Below are positions 8,874-19,231 of a DNA stretch of 64,000 bases, piece after piece. The notes beneath the pieces were generated by a model. The model was not told the origin of the DNA. It searched no databases and worked only from the letters and a program-made list of their open reading frames with translations. A program made the translations under genes and the position numbers. Source of the DNA: Burkholderiaceae bacterium (GTDB lineage: Bacteria; Pseudomonadota; Gammaproteobacteria; Burkholderiales; Burkholderiaceae_C). Each line of letters starts with the position of its first letter. The stretch's first letter is position 1. Location: the NCBI GenBank assembly GCA_017856435.1, contig JAFMFB010000003.1, positions 1-64,000 on the forward strand, in the 5' to 3' direction.

Positions 8874-9539
8874 TCAGCCTGGTCGGTCGGCTCGCTGAGA
8901 AACAGCCGAATTGGCAGGTGGGGTTTTGTCCGTATGGTCCCACTGTCGCTTGGCAGCGAGCACAGCCTTTGGGTAAGGATCCTTGCCACGCGATCCGTTG
9001 TAGCGCCCAAGTGCCAGAAAAAGGTCGCCACGCTCGGTGTCAAGGTAATGGCGCAAGATGACGCAGCCAAATCGCAAGTTGGTCTGCAGATGAAAAAGTC
9101 TCCCTTCATCGCCGTCGCCAATCAAGCGCATCCAAAAGGGCATGACCTGCATGTAACCGCGGGCACCTGCCACGGAAACAGCAAACTTGCGAAATCCGCT
9201 CTCCACCTGAATCAGTCCCAGTACTAGGGCGGGCTCGAGCCCGGCACGCCTGCTTTCATACCAAACCGTCTGCAGAAAGTCTCGGCGCGCAGACCAATCC
9301 GGTTTCTTACTGCGTAACTTTTCACTCATGGCGCCCAACCAGCGCAGATAGCTCAGCTTGGCCTCAGTACTGCCAAAGTCGGGTACGGGTGGGGCCTGGT
9401 TTGATACCGCCGCACTGAGGGCTGTACGAACCGAGTCCATCAGGGGTTCCTCGAGCTGGGAACCCGCCCATACCAAAGGCCAAGGCAAGCTCAGCCCCCC
9501 GAACCCGGCCAGTTGCAGCAAATGCCGGCGTATCAGCAT
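8874..9539 (-). CDS. Lytic transglycosylase (SLT/family 1 type)
   Basis: A 221-residue exported murein hydrolase. Residues 1-26 form a signal-like segment (MLIRRHLLQLAGFGGLSLPW). The SLT domain at about 85-205 has LGLIQVESGF with the catalytic Glu near residue 113, GARGYMQVMPFW and LALGRYNGS, the three classic goose-lysozyme-like motifs. It cleaves the MurNAc-GlcNAc bond to form 1,6-anhydro ends. The ATG at 9539 follows the proS stop by 2 bp, indicating co-transcription with proS, a common Burkholderiales arrangement. A longer frame into proS is ignored because it lacks a signal peptide. Confidence 0.88.
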   Translation of the reverse strand: MLIRRHLLQLAGFGGLSLPWPLVWAGSQLEEPLMDSVRTALSAAVSNQAPPVPDFGSTEAKLSYLRWLGAMSEKLRSKKPDWSARRDFLQTVWYESRRAGLEPALVLGLIQVESGFRKFAVSVAGARGYMQVMPFWMRLIGDGDEGRLFHLQTNLRFGCVILRHYLDTERGDLFLALGRYNGSRGKDPYPKAVLAAKRQWDHTDKTPPANSAVSQRADRPG

Positions 9540-9541
9540 GG

Positions 9542-11287
9542 TCACATACCCAGCCGGCCCTTGAGAAATGTCACACTCTCTGCAACTCCCACGCGGGTAG
9601 CCGTTGCATCCCGCCGATGCTGGTACTCGAGCTGGCCCTCCTTGAGGCCCTTGTCCGAGATCACGACGCGGTGCGGCACCCCGATCAGCTCCCAATCGGC
9701 GAACATAGCGCCGGGTCGCTCACCACGGTCATCCAAAATCACATCCACATGTGCGGCCAGCAATTCCTGGTACAAGGCTTCTGTACTTTCTTTAACCTGG
9801 GTGCTGCGCTCCATACCGATCGGGCACAGTACCACGGTGAAAGGCGCAATCGCATCAGGCCAGATGATGCCCCGTTCATCATGATTTTGTTCTATAGCCG
9901 CCGCTGGCAACCGGGTGATACCGATGCCATAGCAGCCCATTTCAAACAACTTGGGCTTGCCGTCCTCATCGAGAAAGGTGGCATTCATGGCACTGCTGTA
10001 CTTGCTGCCCAGAAAGAATACATGACCGACCTCGATACCGCGCTCGATCGCCAGTTCACCCTGGCCATCGGGCGACATGTCGCCGGTCACCACGTTGCGA
10101 ATATCAGCCACCAGGTCGGGCTCGGGCAGATCACGGCCCCAGTTGACGCCGGTGATATGGTGGTCCATCTGGTTGGCGCCACAGACCCAGTCAGCCATCA
10201 ATGCCACTTCGCGGTCAGCAACCACCGTCAAGGGTTTTTTCAGACCCACGGGCCCTAGATAACCGGGTTTGCAACCGAAATGCAACTCGATCTCTACCGT
10301 GGTTGCAAAACGGAATCCCATGTCCAAACCTGGCAGCTTGCCCACCTTGACCTCGTTCATGTCATGGTCGCCACGCAGCAGGAGTAGCCACACTTTCGAG
10401 GTGACGACCTCGTCACGTTCATTGATTTCGTCTGTTGCCAGCACAATGGACTTCACGGTATTGGCTAGGGGCAGGCCCAACAGTTCAGCCACCTCGGCGC
10501 AGGTGCTCTTGCCGGGAGTCGGCGCCAGTTGCAGGTTTTGTGAGGGCGTTTTACGAGGACCCTGGGGCGCCAGCGCCTCGGCCTTTTCCATATTGGCTGC
10601 GTATTGGCTATTCGGGCAATACACAATGGCATCTTCACCCGTGGCGGCGATCACCTGGAATTCTTCGCTCAGGTCCCCGCCAATGGCCCCACTGTCAGCA
10701 GCGACTGCCCGGTACCTGAGACCGAATCGGTCGAAGATGCGGCGATAGGCTTGCGCCATGGCCTGATAGCTGGCTTGTGCGCCAGCTGAATCACGGTCAA
10801 AGCTGTAGGCGTCTTTCATGATGAACTCGCGCCCGCGCATCAGCCCAAAGCGGGGGCGCCGTTCATCACGGAACTTGGTCTGGATCTGATAGAAGTTCTT
10901 GGGCAGTTGCTTGTAGCTACGCAACTCCTGGCGTGCGATGTCAGTCACCACCTCTTCGCTGGTTGGCTGGATCACAAAGTCACGATCATGCCGGTCCTTG
11001 ATGCGCAACAGCTCAGGCCCCATCTTGGCAAAGCGTCCCGTCTCCTGCCAAAGCTCGGCTGGCTGAACCACTGGCATGGTTAATTCCACTGCGCCGGCAC
11101 GGTTCATCTCCTCACGAACAATGGCCTCAACCTTGCGAATCACCCGCAGGCCCATGGGCATGAAGTTGTAGATTCCGGCCCCGAGTTTTCTGATCATGCC
11201 CGCGCGCATCATCAGCTTGTGGCTGACAACCTCAGCGTCGGCCGGGGCTTCTCTCAGGGTTGAAACGAAAAATCTGGATGCTTTCAT
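9542..11287 (-). CDS. proS: Prolyl-tRNA synthetase
   Basis: A 581-residue class II aminoacyl-tRNA synthetase of the bacterial long type. The N-terminus [23 protein letters not shown] matches the family start, so 11287 is preferred over an in-frame ATG at 11347 that overlaps the rppH promoter region. Motif 2 is present around [25 protein letters not shown], the editing (INS) domain occupies about 225-380, and [13 protein letters not shown] is motif 3. The C-terminal anticodon-binding domain ends at FLKGRLGM. It is divergent from rppH and followed at once by the lytic transglycosylase. Confidence 0.96.
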   Translation of the reverse strand: MKASRFFVSTLREAPADAEVVSHKLMMRAGMIRKLGAGIYNFMPMGLRVIRKVEAIVREEMNRAGAVELTMPVVQPAELWQETGRFAKMGPELLRIKDRHDRDFVIQPTSEEVVTDIARQELRSYKQLPKNFYQIQTKFRDERRPRFGLMRGREFIMKDAYSFDRDSAGAQASYQAMAQAYRRIFDRFGLRYRAVAADSGAIGGDLSEEFQVIAATGEDAIVYCPNSQYAANMEKAEALAPQGPRKTPSQNLQLAPTPGKSTCAEVAELLGLPLANTVKSIVLATDEINERDEVVTSKVWLLLLRGDHDMNEVKVGKLPGLDMGFRFATTVEIELHFGCKPGYLGPVGLKKPLTVVADREVALMADWVCGANQMDHHITGVNWGRDLPEPDLVADIRNVVTGDMSPDGQGELAIERGIEVGHVFFLGSKYSSAMNATFLDEDGKPKLFEMGCYGIGITRLPAAAIEQNHDERGIIWPDAIAPFTVVLCPIGMERSTQVKESTEALYQELLAAHVDVILDDRGERPGAMFADWELIGVPHRVVISDKGLKEGQLEYQHRRDATATRVGVAESVTFLKGRLGM

Positions 11288-11380
11288 GGGGTAAATACGG
11301 GTGTAAGGCTGGCCCGGTCCACTTGATGCCTGACGCTTGCCGTGCATAATGGACTCAGTTTAAAAATTTGGGGTTTGATT

Positions 11381-12001
11381 ATGCTTGACCGGGACGGCTT
11401 TCGGCCTAACGTCGGCATCATCTTGCTTAACCAGAAAAATCAGGTTTTTTGGGGCAAGCGGATTCGCACGCATTCGTGGCAGTTTCCACAGGGTGGCATC
11501 GACCGGGGTGAAAACCCAGAACAGGCCATGTATCGGGAATTGGGCGAGGAAGTCGGGCTTCATCCCGAACATGTGCGCATCGTGGCCCGCACCCGTGACT
11601 GGTTGCGCTATGAGGTGCCGGATCGTTACATCCGACGCGAAGCTCGAGGCCACTACAAGGGCCAGAAGCAGATCTGGTTCCTGCTCCAATTACTGGGCCA
11701 GGACTGGCAACTCAATCTGCGCGCCACCGATCACCCCGAATTCGACGCCTGGCGCTGGAACGACTATTGGGTGCCCCTGGACATGGTGGTCGAATTCAAG
11801 CGAGGCGTCTATGAAATGGCTTTGACCGAGTTGTCGCGCTTCTTGCCCAGGGTGGAGCAGCGACCGAACCGCTACCTGCGGCAGGTACCCCGCTCAGGCC
11901 GGGATCAGATTCATCACCCAACCCAACTGACCCATGCGGTCATGGAATTACCGCCTGGCGCCACCTTTGAACCTAACCCGAGCCCTCAGGAAAGCCCATA
12001 G
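11381..12001 (+). CDS. rppH: RNA pyrophosphohydrolase (Nudix)
   Basis: A 206-residue Nudix hydrolase that converts 5'-triphosphate mRNA ends to monophosphate and so triggers RNase E decay. The start [18 protein letters not shown] is the RppH signature. The Nudix box is [20 protein letters not shown] followed by VGL (GX5EX7REUXEEXGU), and [11 protein letters not shown] is also family-typical. E. coli RppH has 176 residues; betaproteobacterial versions carry a longer basic C-terminal tail, as here from about residue 155. A frame open to 11342 is rejected because it adds 13 non-conserved residues. It is divergent from proS and convergent with proB. Confidence 0.95.
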   Translation: MLDRDGFRPNVGIILLNQKNQVFWGKRIRTHSWQFPQGGIDRGENPEQAMYRELGEEVGLHPEHVRIVARTRDWLRYEVPDRYIRREARGHYKGQKQIWFLLQLLGQDWQLNLRATDHPEFDAWRWNDYWVPLDMVVEFKRGVYEMALTELSRFLPRVEQRPNRYLRQVPRSGRDQIHHPTQLTHAVMELPPGATFEPNPSPQESP

Positions 12002-12016
12002 GCTGCCGGTATCCGG

Positions 12017-13153
12017 CTAGCGGGTGAGCACCAGATTGTCCCGATGCAAAATTTCCGGCTCCGCCACATAGCCAAGCAGTTGCTCAATTTGGGAAGAGGG
12101 TTTTCTGCAGAGCAGTCTGGCCTCGGTGCTGGCATAGTTGGCCAGCCCGCGGGCTATTTCTACGCCGGCAGCGTCTCTGACTGCAATCACATCACCCCGC
12201 GAAAATTCGCCATCCACCGACAGCATGCCGATCGGCAACAGACTTTTGCCGTTTTCCGTCAACTGACGCACGGCCCCCGCATCGACAAGCACCGAGCCGC
12301 GTAATTGCAGATGATCAACCATCCATTGCTTGCGTGCCTGGTTTTTCTGGGTCTTGGCAATCAGCACAGTACCGATGTTTTCGCCCTCGGCCAGACGCAA
12401 CAGCGCATCCTGCTCTCGCCCCCAGGCAATGACGGTGCTAGCCCCGGATCCGGCAGCCCGCTTGGCGGCCAGTATTTTGGTGATCATCCCACCTTTGCCA
12501 ATGCCTGAACCCGCGCCTCCGGCCATTGCCTCCAGTGCCGGGTCACCCGCCATGGCCTGATGCATAAATTGCGCACTGGCGTCGCGCCGGGGATCGGCCG
12601 TAAACAAGCCCTTCTGGTCGGTCAAAATTACCAGCAAGTCGGCCTCTACCAGATTTGCCACCAAGGCAGCCAGCGTATCGTTGTCGCCGACCTTGATCTC
12701 GTCGTTGACCACCGTATCATTCTCATTAATTACCGGGATCACCCCCAACTTGAGCAGGGTCAACAGGGTGGATCGGGCATTGAGATAGCGCTCACGGTCA
12801 GCCAGATCTGCATGGGTTAGCAATACTTGCGCACTACCCAGCCCATGAGCGCGCAGGCTTGATTCATACATCTGCGCCAACCCCATCTGACCCACCGCCG
12901 CAGCGGCCTGCAATTCATGGATCTCATGGGGTCGGCTGCTCCAGCCCAGTCGCTTCATGCCTTCGGCAATGGCTCCACTGGACACCATGATGAGTTCACT
13001 GCCATTGCGCAGGAGCATAGAAAGTTGGCGACACCACTCCCCAATGGCCTGCTGATCCAGGCCACGTCCTTCATTGGTCACCAGGCTCGAACCCACCTTG
13101 ACAACAATACGACGGGCAGAGCGCAAGACTTGCGAAGCAGATTGTGTGGACAT
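12017..13153 (-). CDS. proB: Glutamate 5-kinase
   Basis: A 378-residue enzyme catalysing ATP-dependent phosphorylation of glutamate, the first step of proline synthesis. The amino-acid kinase domain covers about 15-265, with [33 protein letters not shown] [14 protein letters not shown], and [14 protein letters not shown]-terminal PUA domain follows at about 285-370. The length is normal. It is 11 bp downstream of obgE on the same strand and convergent with rppH. The partner proA is not in this window. Confidence 0.96.
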   Translation of the reverse strand: MSTQSASQVLRSARRIVVKVGSSLVTNEGRGLDQQAIGEWCRQLSMLLRNGSELIMVSSGAIAEGMKRLGWSSRPHEIHELQAAAAVGQMGLAQMYESSLRAHGLGSAQVLLTHADLADRERYLNARSTLLTLLKLGVIPVINENDTVVNDEIKVGDNDTLAALVANLVEADLLVILTDQKGLFTADPRRDASAQFMHQAMAGDPALEAMAGGAGSGIGKGGMITKILAAKRAAGSGASTVIAWGREQDALLRLAEGENIGTVLIAKTQKNQARKQWMVDHLQLRGSVLVDAGAVRQLTENGKSLLPIGMLSVDGEFSRGDVIAVRDAAGVEIARGLANYASTEARLLCRKPSSQIEQLLGYVAEPEILHRDNLVLTR

Positions 13154-13164
13154 ACCCCGGAATT

Positions 13165-14585
<1,421 letters not shown>

Positions 14586-14597
14586 GTCAATTACTCC

Positions 14598-14909
14598 TTA
14601 AGCGGCAATCGCGCCGATTTCCAGTTCCGTGAACTGTTGGCGATGGCCCTGGTGTTTCTGGTAATGCTTGCGACGGCGCATTTTGAAAATACGCACTTTG
14701 TCGTGCTTGCCATGAGCCACCACTTTGGCTTTGACCGTTGCGCCGGACACCAGGGGCGTACCCACCTTAAGCTCTGGGCCGTTTCCAACAGCCAAAACCT
14801 GGTCGATGACGATTTCCTGGCCCACATCCGCAGCAATCTGTTCTACTTTAATTTTGTCGCCGGAAGCAACGCGATACTGCTTGCCACCGGTTTTTATGAC
14901 CGCGTACAT
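14598..14909 (-). CDS. rplU: 50S ribosomal protein L21
   Basis: A 103-residue ribosomal protein that binds 23S rRNA. The ATG at 14909 gives [20 protein letters not shown], the family N-terminus, and has AGAGGT upstream. An open frame extends to 14975 but is not conserved. The C-terminus has the [20 protein letters not shown]-binding segment. It is first in rplU-rpmA-obgE and divergent from ispB, as in most proteobacteria. Confidence 0.98.
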   Translation of the reverse strand: MYAVIKTGGKQYRVASGDKIKVEQIAADVGQEIVIDQVLAVGNGPELKVGTPLVSGATVKAKVVAHGKHDKVRIFKMRRRKHYQKHQGHRQQFTELEIGAIAA

Positions 14910-14960
14910 ATGAGACCTCTTTGAGTAACAAAGCCCGTAGCGAATTCCACGGAGCCGAAA

Positions 14961-14966
14961 ATTATA
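14961..14966 (-). promoter_or_regulatory. Probable -10 box of rplU operon
   Basis: A perfect TATAAT on the minus strand, 51 bp before the rplU start. No good -35 is seen at 16-18 bp. The predicted leader is about 45 nt. Confidence 0.5.
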
Positions 14967-15015
14967 GCACGTCAACGGCTATCCTGGGTGCTGGATGCTA
15001 TAACGGCTTAGGCTG

Positions 15016-15045
15016 TTACCAGCATCGGTTACCCCTTTTTATAAT
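15016..15045 (+). promoter_or_regulatory. Probable ispB promoter
   Basis: TATAAT at 15040-15045 is preceded, at 18-bp spacing, by TTACCA (15016-15021), a 4/6 match to the -35 consensus. It lies 32 bp before the ispB start codon. Confidence 0.5.
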
Positions 15046-15077
15046 CACGGAACTTTCCACTGGTCCCGAGCACTCAA

Positions 15078-16055
15078 TTGAAACCGTCTTTGCCAGCTAA
15101 CCCACTTGCCATCATCACAGAAGACATGCTGGCAGTGGACCGGGAGATCACCCGGCGGCTCAATTCTGAGGTGCCTCTGGTCGGACAGGTCGCCCACTAC
15201 ATTGTTGCAGCTGGTGGTAAGCGTCTGCGCCCGGCCTTGCTACTGCTTTGCAGCAGCGCCCTAGGATACGCTGGAGCACACCGCCACAGTATGGCGGCAG
15301 TGGTTGAATTCATCCATACAGCGACGCTACTTCATGATGATGTTGTCGATGAATCCACTCTGCGCCGGGGCAATGCCACGGCCAACGAGAGATTTGGCAA
15401 CCCGGCCAGCGTGTTGGTTGGAGACTTTCTTTACTCGCGCGCTTTTCAGATGATGGTTGAGCCCGGCAACATGCGCATCCTTCAAATTCTGGCCGATGCG
15501 ACCAACATCATTGCCGAAGGTGAAGTGCTTCAACTCATGAATATGCACAATGCCGATCTTGACGAAGCTGGCTACCTTCAGGTGATTCGCTCCAAAACCG
15601 CCAAGTTGTTTGAGGCCAGTGCCCGCGTCGGCGCGATCCTCGCAAATGCCAGCCCCCTGATGGAAGACGCCTGCGCCGAGTATGGCCAGGCCCTGGGAAC
15701 GGCCTTTCAGGTCATAGACGATGTCCTTGACTACGATGGAGACGCCGCCGTTTTGGGCAAAACCCTAGGCGATGATCTTCGTGAGGGCAAAGCCACGCTA
15801 CCCCTGATCGCCGCAATGCAGCGCTGCAATTCTGCCCAGCGCGAATTGATGCGAAACGCCATTACCCATGGGAGCACCGAACTGCTCAATGAAGTCATAT
15901 CGGTTGTGCGCTGTACCGGTTCATTGTCTGTGGCACGACAAGCTGCCGCTCAGGAAGCGCAGCGGGCGATGCAAGCCGCCAACCAACTACCTGAGGGCAG
16001 GTATCGCCAATGCCTACTCTCACTGGCCAGCGACTTGCTTGAGCGAACTTCCTGA
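15078..16055 (+). CDS. ispB: Octaprenyl/polyprenyl diphosphate synthase
   Basis: A 325-residue trans-isoprenyl diphosphate synthase that builds the side chain of ubiquinone. First Asp-rich motif LLHDDVVDES, second IDDVLDYDGD; GGKRLRPALLLL and EGEVLQLMN are also typical. The reading frame begins at a TTG (15078) giving MKPSLPANPLAIITEDML; no closer ATG fits the family N-terminus, so a TTG start is likely although the ribosome binding site is weak. It is divergent from rplU, the standard neighbourhood. Product chain length (C40 or another) cannot be read directly. Confidence 0.93.
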   Translation: MKPSLPANPLAIITEDMLAVDREITRRLNSEVPLVGQVAHYIVAAGGKRLRPALLLLCSSALGYAGAHRHSMAAVVEFIHTATLLHDDVVDESTLRRGNATANERFGNPASVLVGDFLYSRAFQMMVEPGNMRILQILADATNIIAEGEVLQLMNMHNADLDEAGYLQVIRSKTAKLFEASARVGAILANASPLMEDACAEYGQALGTAFQVIDDVLDYDGDAAVLGKTLGDDLREGKATLPLIAAMQRCNSAQRELMRNAITHGSTELLNEVISVVRCTGSLSVARQAAAQEAQRAMQAANQLPEGRYRQCLLSLASDLLERTS

Positions 16056-16142
16056 TTTCAATCCAGGGTAGGCGGCATACCCCTTGTCCCAGGCTTTTAA
16101 TGGAGGACCATAAGCTGCTTGGGCCCAGCTATTTTGATGCGC

Positions 16143-16463
16143 TTACTTTGCAGGCTCAGAGCCTTTTTCAGCGCTGCCAAACAATGCTGAAATTTCTTCG
16201 GGTGTTAATTGCTTGAGGGCGGGTACGGTATCAGGGTCAAGCTTTTCAACCGCACTCAATAACTGGCGTAACGCCTTCAATTTTTGTTGATCGACAATCT
16301 CTTCGGACTTTTGTGACTCAGAAATTTCGGGGTTGCCTCTTGCAGTATTGAGGGCACGAGTTCGTATGTCCTGTGCCAGAACATTCATTTGCTGGTTCAG
16401 CTTGAGCAGGGCATCCACCTTGGCCCGCAATGGGGCATTGGCTTGACTACGACGTTCATTCAT
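16143..16463 (-). CDS. Small hypothetical protein, helical
   Basis: A 106-residue protein not assigned to a family. It is rich in Lys, Gln, Glu and Leu with no signal peptide or membrane segment; residues 10-80 look like one or two long helices, possibly coiled coil. A strong AGGGAGGA lies upstream of the ATG, which supports a real gene. The C-terminus has LTPEEISALFG, a helix-capping pattern. It stands alone between ispB (convergent) and an AT-rich intergenic region. Function unknown. Confidence 0.6.
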   Translation of the reverse strand: MNERRSQANAPLRAKVDALLKLNQQMNVLAQDIRTRALNTARGNPEISESQKSEEIVDQQKLKALRQLLSAVEKLDPDTVPALKQLTPEEISALFGSAEKGSEPAK

Positions 16464-17018
16464 GGAATCGATCCTCCCTTGTTTATTAGGGAATAAGGCA
16501 GAAAAAATTCAACCTTCCGAAAGCATAATTAATTTTTCCGGATTCGGGTTCAAAGTACAAGCGGCTTGAACAATTGAGTGACCCTGCGTGCAGGGTGACC
16601 TAATACAACTGGTTTCTGGTACTTGGTTTGATCTTTTCACTTTCATTTTCTCGCCATCTTTTTGCTTTGTTTGCAAACGTGATTACATCATCTCTTATCC
16701 TGCCAGGCCCATTGCTAGAATTGACCTCAATCAAAAAGCCTACTTTCACTGACCAAACAATTTTCCGAGCCCATTCTTTTTGAGCTGTTTTAGGTCGTTG
16801 GGCTGGGTTGATTTGGAGTCTGGCGTCCTCTTGAAAAATTGCAGGTTTCTTAGAAGCCGGTCGGCACGCCGCCCGATACAGACTACTACCATGAACTAAC
16901 TGATGGGTTGAACATCCTTCTGCGATGAACTACCTTGTGCATCTTTCAGAGTTGGCTTACTCAACTGGCACATCAGGTTCAGGCTGATCAAGCCTTGCTA
17001 CAATTCTGGCCTTTGTAT
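16464..17018 (+). other. AT-rich intergenic region, no gene seen
   Basis: No convincing coding frame is present across these 555 bp. It contains a perfect 7-bp-arm dyad (ACCCTGC-GT-GCAGGGT at 16581-16596) and many T-rich tracts. The final 30 bp hold a TACAAT that may serve as -10 for tRNA-Pro. Base composition is visibly lower in GC than the flanking genes. Confidence 0.5.
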
Positions 17019-17095
17019 CGGGGTGTAGCTTAGCCTGGTAGAGCGCTACGTTCGGGACGTAGAGGCCGGAGGTTCGAATCCTCTCACCCCGACCA
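17019..17095 (+). tRNA. tRNA-Pro (anticodon CGG)
   Basis: A 77-nt cloverleaf with CCA encoded. The acceptor stem is CGGGGTG/CACCCCG, the D arm AGCTTAGCCTGGTAGAGC, the anticodon stem CTACG/CGTAG with loop TTCGGGA (anticodon CGG), and the T arm contains GGTTCGAATCC. The C1-G72 pair with discriminator A is typical of tRNA-Pro. Confidence 0.97.
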
Positions 17096-17459
17096 GATGG
17101 TCATTGGCAATAGTCAATTTTTTCTGTTGACTCTTTTGTCGTTGATTGCACCCGCTCAGCCTTGACTGCGCTTCGACACCAATTTTATCCTCGCATGCAC
17201 CTCACATGAGGCGCTTACTCGACAGGAAACAAGTTTTTAAATGACGGGCTTTATTCTTTGGCGGATCGAAACGTGACTGGACGGTCCGATCAAGGTCTTC
17301 AAAACCTGTTTTCCCAGAGTTTAAAATGCTCCTACACATAGGGCCTCGTTGACTTTGCGCCGTATTTTTCCAGCTTTTGGGGTAGGTATTCCATTTCAAC
17401 AATGACCTTCTAGATTTTTCGCTGCGCTCGAAGGTGCGTTGGCATCATCTGAATTCGAA
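17096..17459 (+). other. Intergenic region after tRNA-Pro
   Basis: No supported gene in 364 bp. Shortly after the tRNA, AGTCAA and TTGACT (17112-17132) can form a 6-bp stem with a 9-nt loop followed by CTTTT, a weak candidate tRNA terminator. A TTGACT at 17349-17354 resembles a -35, but no good -10 follows. The promoter for the downstream cluster was not identified. Confidence 0.4.
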
Positions 17460-18572
17460 ATGAGTTTTCTGACCAGTCCATTAATGTCCATTCGAATTTT
17501 TGGCCTGCTGATGGCTTTCACAGCAGCAATATTTAGCGTCTCGAGCTTTGCAAAAGAACAACGGGTTGTACTCGAAGCCGATCGAGATCGAATTCTGAGA
17601 TCTGACAACCCTCAGGAAATTGATATTTACCTGAAAGAGTTGCAACATCCAGGCAGCTTGAACTACGAAGCCAACTTCCTGGCTGGACTACTTCATCTAA
17701 AGCGCGACCGGCTTGATGCCGCCGTCGCAGCCTTTTCCACGATTACGCCCGCTTCGACCCTATACCTTGATGCCAGAAACAATATTGCGGCCATTTATGC
17801 TGCTCAAGGCAAACTGGAACTGGCGAAAAAGACGCTTGATGAAGTCATCAAGACCAACAAATCTCTTGAGGTGGTCTACAAAAACCTCAACAACCTCAAA
17901 TTCCATCTTGCCAGTAAAAACCTCTCTTCCGCCCTGCAAACACTTGACGCTGGGAAAAGCCCCAAGCCGTCACTCACTGTTTTAACTGGTGCCACTTCAG
18001 TCAAGACAGAGAACCAACTACGCGCCTCTGCAACTGAATCGATCAAAGTAGCCTCAGCTCAACCCGAACCAGTCACATCAAAATCAGGACCAGCCGCAAA
18101 CACAGCGCCCACGATGCCAGCGGCAGCCTCCTCGCCCCCTACGACAGCCCCATCGAAGCCTGCCAAATTACAGGCGCCGCCGGTTTCAGTTCCAGCCGAT
18201 GCCACGGCCAGCCTTAGCCCCAGTTCAAATGAGGCAATTCAGCGCTCCGCCAAGTTTGCACTTGAGGAATGGAGCAAAGCTTGGGAGAAAAAGGATGTCG
18301 ACGCCTATCTTGGCGCCTACGCTCAAGATTTTGTTCCAAATGATGGAAAGACACGATCTCAGTGGGCATCCGAACGTAAAAGCAGGATTCTGAACAAGGG
18401 TCAGATTAATATCCAGTTGAGCCAGATTGACGTAAAAGCCGTTTCTGCCCAAACCGTCAAAATCCGTTTTCGACAAAATTATCGCTCTGACAAGTTATCT
18501 GTCTCCAGCATCAAGACCATTGAAATGAAAAAAGTTGGTGATCGCTGGTTAATAACAAGCGAACGTTCCTAG
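17460..18572 (+). CDS. Exported TPR-like protein with C-terminal NTF2/SnoaL-like (Cds6-type) domain
   Basis: A protein of about 370 residues. MSIRIFGLLMAFTAAIFSVSSFA near the N-terminus is a signal peptide or anchor. Residues ~30-165 contain two or three TPR-like helical pairs (NYEANFLAGLLHLKRDRLDA, ARNNIAAIYAAQGKLELAKK). A Pro/Ala/Ser/Thr-rich linker follows at ~180-260, and an NTF2-like domain at ~265-370 has EEWSKAWEKKDVDAYLGAYA and WLITSERS. This C-terminal domain is clearly paralogous to that of the next gene. The start is uncertain: the ATG at 17460, the ATG at 17484 or a TTG at 17439, none with a strong ribosome binding site. Its location beside an L,D-transpeptidase suggests a periplasmic cell-wall role; the exact function is unknown. 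Confidence 0.75.
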   Translation: MSFLTSPLMSIRIFGLLMAFTAAIFSVSSFAKEQRVVLEADRDRILRSDNPQEIDIYLKELQHPGSLNYEANFLAGLLHLKRDRLDAAVAAFSTITPASTLYLDARNNIAAIYAAQGKLELAKKTLDEVIKTNKSLEVVYKNLNNLKFHLASKNLSSALQTLDAGKSPKPSLTVLTGATSVKTENQLRASATESIKVASAQPEPVTSKSGPAANTAPTMPAAASSPPTTAPSKPAKLQAPPVSVPADATASLSPSSNEAIQRSAKFALEEWSKAWEKKDVDAYLGAYAQDFVPNDGKTRSQWASERKSRILNKGQINIQLSQIDVKAVSAQTVKIRFRQNYRSDKLSVSSIKTIEMKKVGDRWLITSERS

Positions 18573-18586
18573 CCGTTATACCTTCG

Positions 18587-19231
18587 ATGAGAGCTCTCTT
18601 TGTAAAACCACAGCGATCGGCCTGGCGTCGCTGGTTTTGGGCCTTGATCATTCTGCTACCCACGGCGATGGCTTTACTCAGCTTGGTGCAGAACCAAGCT
18701 TTCTTCTCAGATAATTTTGGCGTTCATGATTGGCTGACAGACCGCAAAAACAATACCATCACTGAACAAGTACCCCTTAGCTTTGCGCCAACTGCATTGC
18801 CGCTCCCTCCTGCCCCGGCCGCAACAACTCCCCTCAGTCCCCCAGTCGCCCTAGAAGCCCCATCACCGGCAGATCCGCCAGCGCCCATCAGTCAAGAACA
18901 GGTCATTGCCGAATTTCTGAATGAATGGGCTGCCAACTGGAGTGCCAAGAATATTGAAGCTTATTTTGCCGCTTATTCCAAACACTTCAAGCCCGAAAGT
19001 AACAAAACCCTTCGAGATTGGGCTCTTGAGCGTCGCCAAAAGATCTTGGGCAAATCCAGAATTTCGGTTCGCGTGGTCGATCCGATCATTCTTTCTGCCG
19101 ATCAGCAAGTCTTGACCGTTCGTTTCACTCAAATTTATGAATCAGACCGTTTGCAAAGCACTTCCCCCAAGATTCTTGTTCTGAATCTTTCCGAGGAGAA
19201 TTGGAAAATTCAGAGAGAATACACACCATGA
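18587..19231 (+). CDS. Membrane-anchored NTF2/SnoaL-like (Cds6-type) protein
   Basis: A 214-residue protein with one N-terminal membrane segment (about 14-36, WRRWFWALIILLPTAMALLS), a Pro/Ala-rich linker (about 63-100) and a C-terminal NTF2-like domain (about 105-214). The latter aligns with that of the preceding gene: the shared pattern is W..NW..KN.EAY..AYS..F.P, KT...WA.ER...IL, RF.Q.Y.SD.L and a final W.I. It starts 14 bp after the upstream stop, and its stop overlaps the next ATG as ATGA (19228-19231), indicating translational coupling to the L,D-transpeptidase. Probably periplasmic and inner-membrane-bound; a binding or regulatory subunit is inferred. Confidence 0.75.
   Translation: MRALFVKPQRSAWRRWFWALIILLPTAMALLSLVQNQAFFSDNFGVHDWLTDRKNNTITEQVPLSFAPTALPLPPAPAATTPLSPPVALEAPSPADPPAPISQEQVIAEFLNEWAANWSAKNIEAYFAAYSKHFKPESNKTLRDWALERRQKILGKSRISVRVVDPIILSADQQVLTVRFTQIYESDRLQSTSPKILVLNLSEENWKIQREYTP

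Noticed and set aside
17202..17402. 66-codon open frame on the minus strand upstream of the TPR gene
   Set aside because: No ribosome binding site, no recognisable composition or family.
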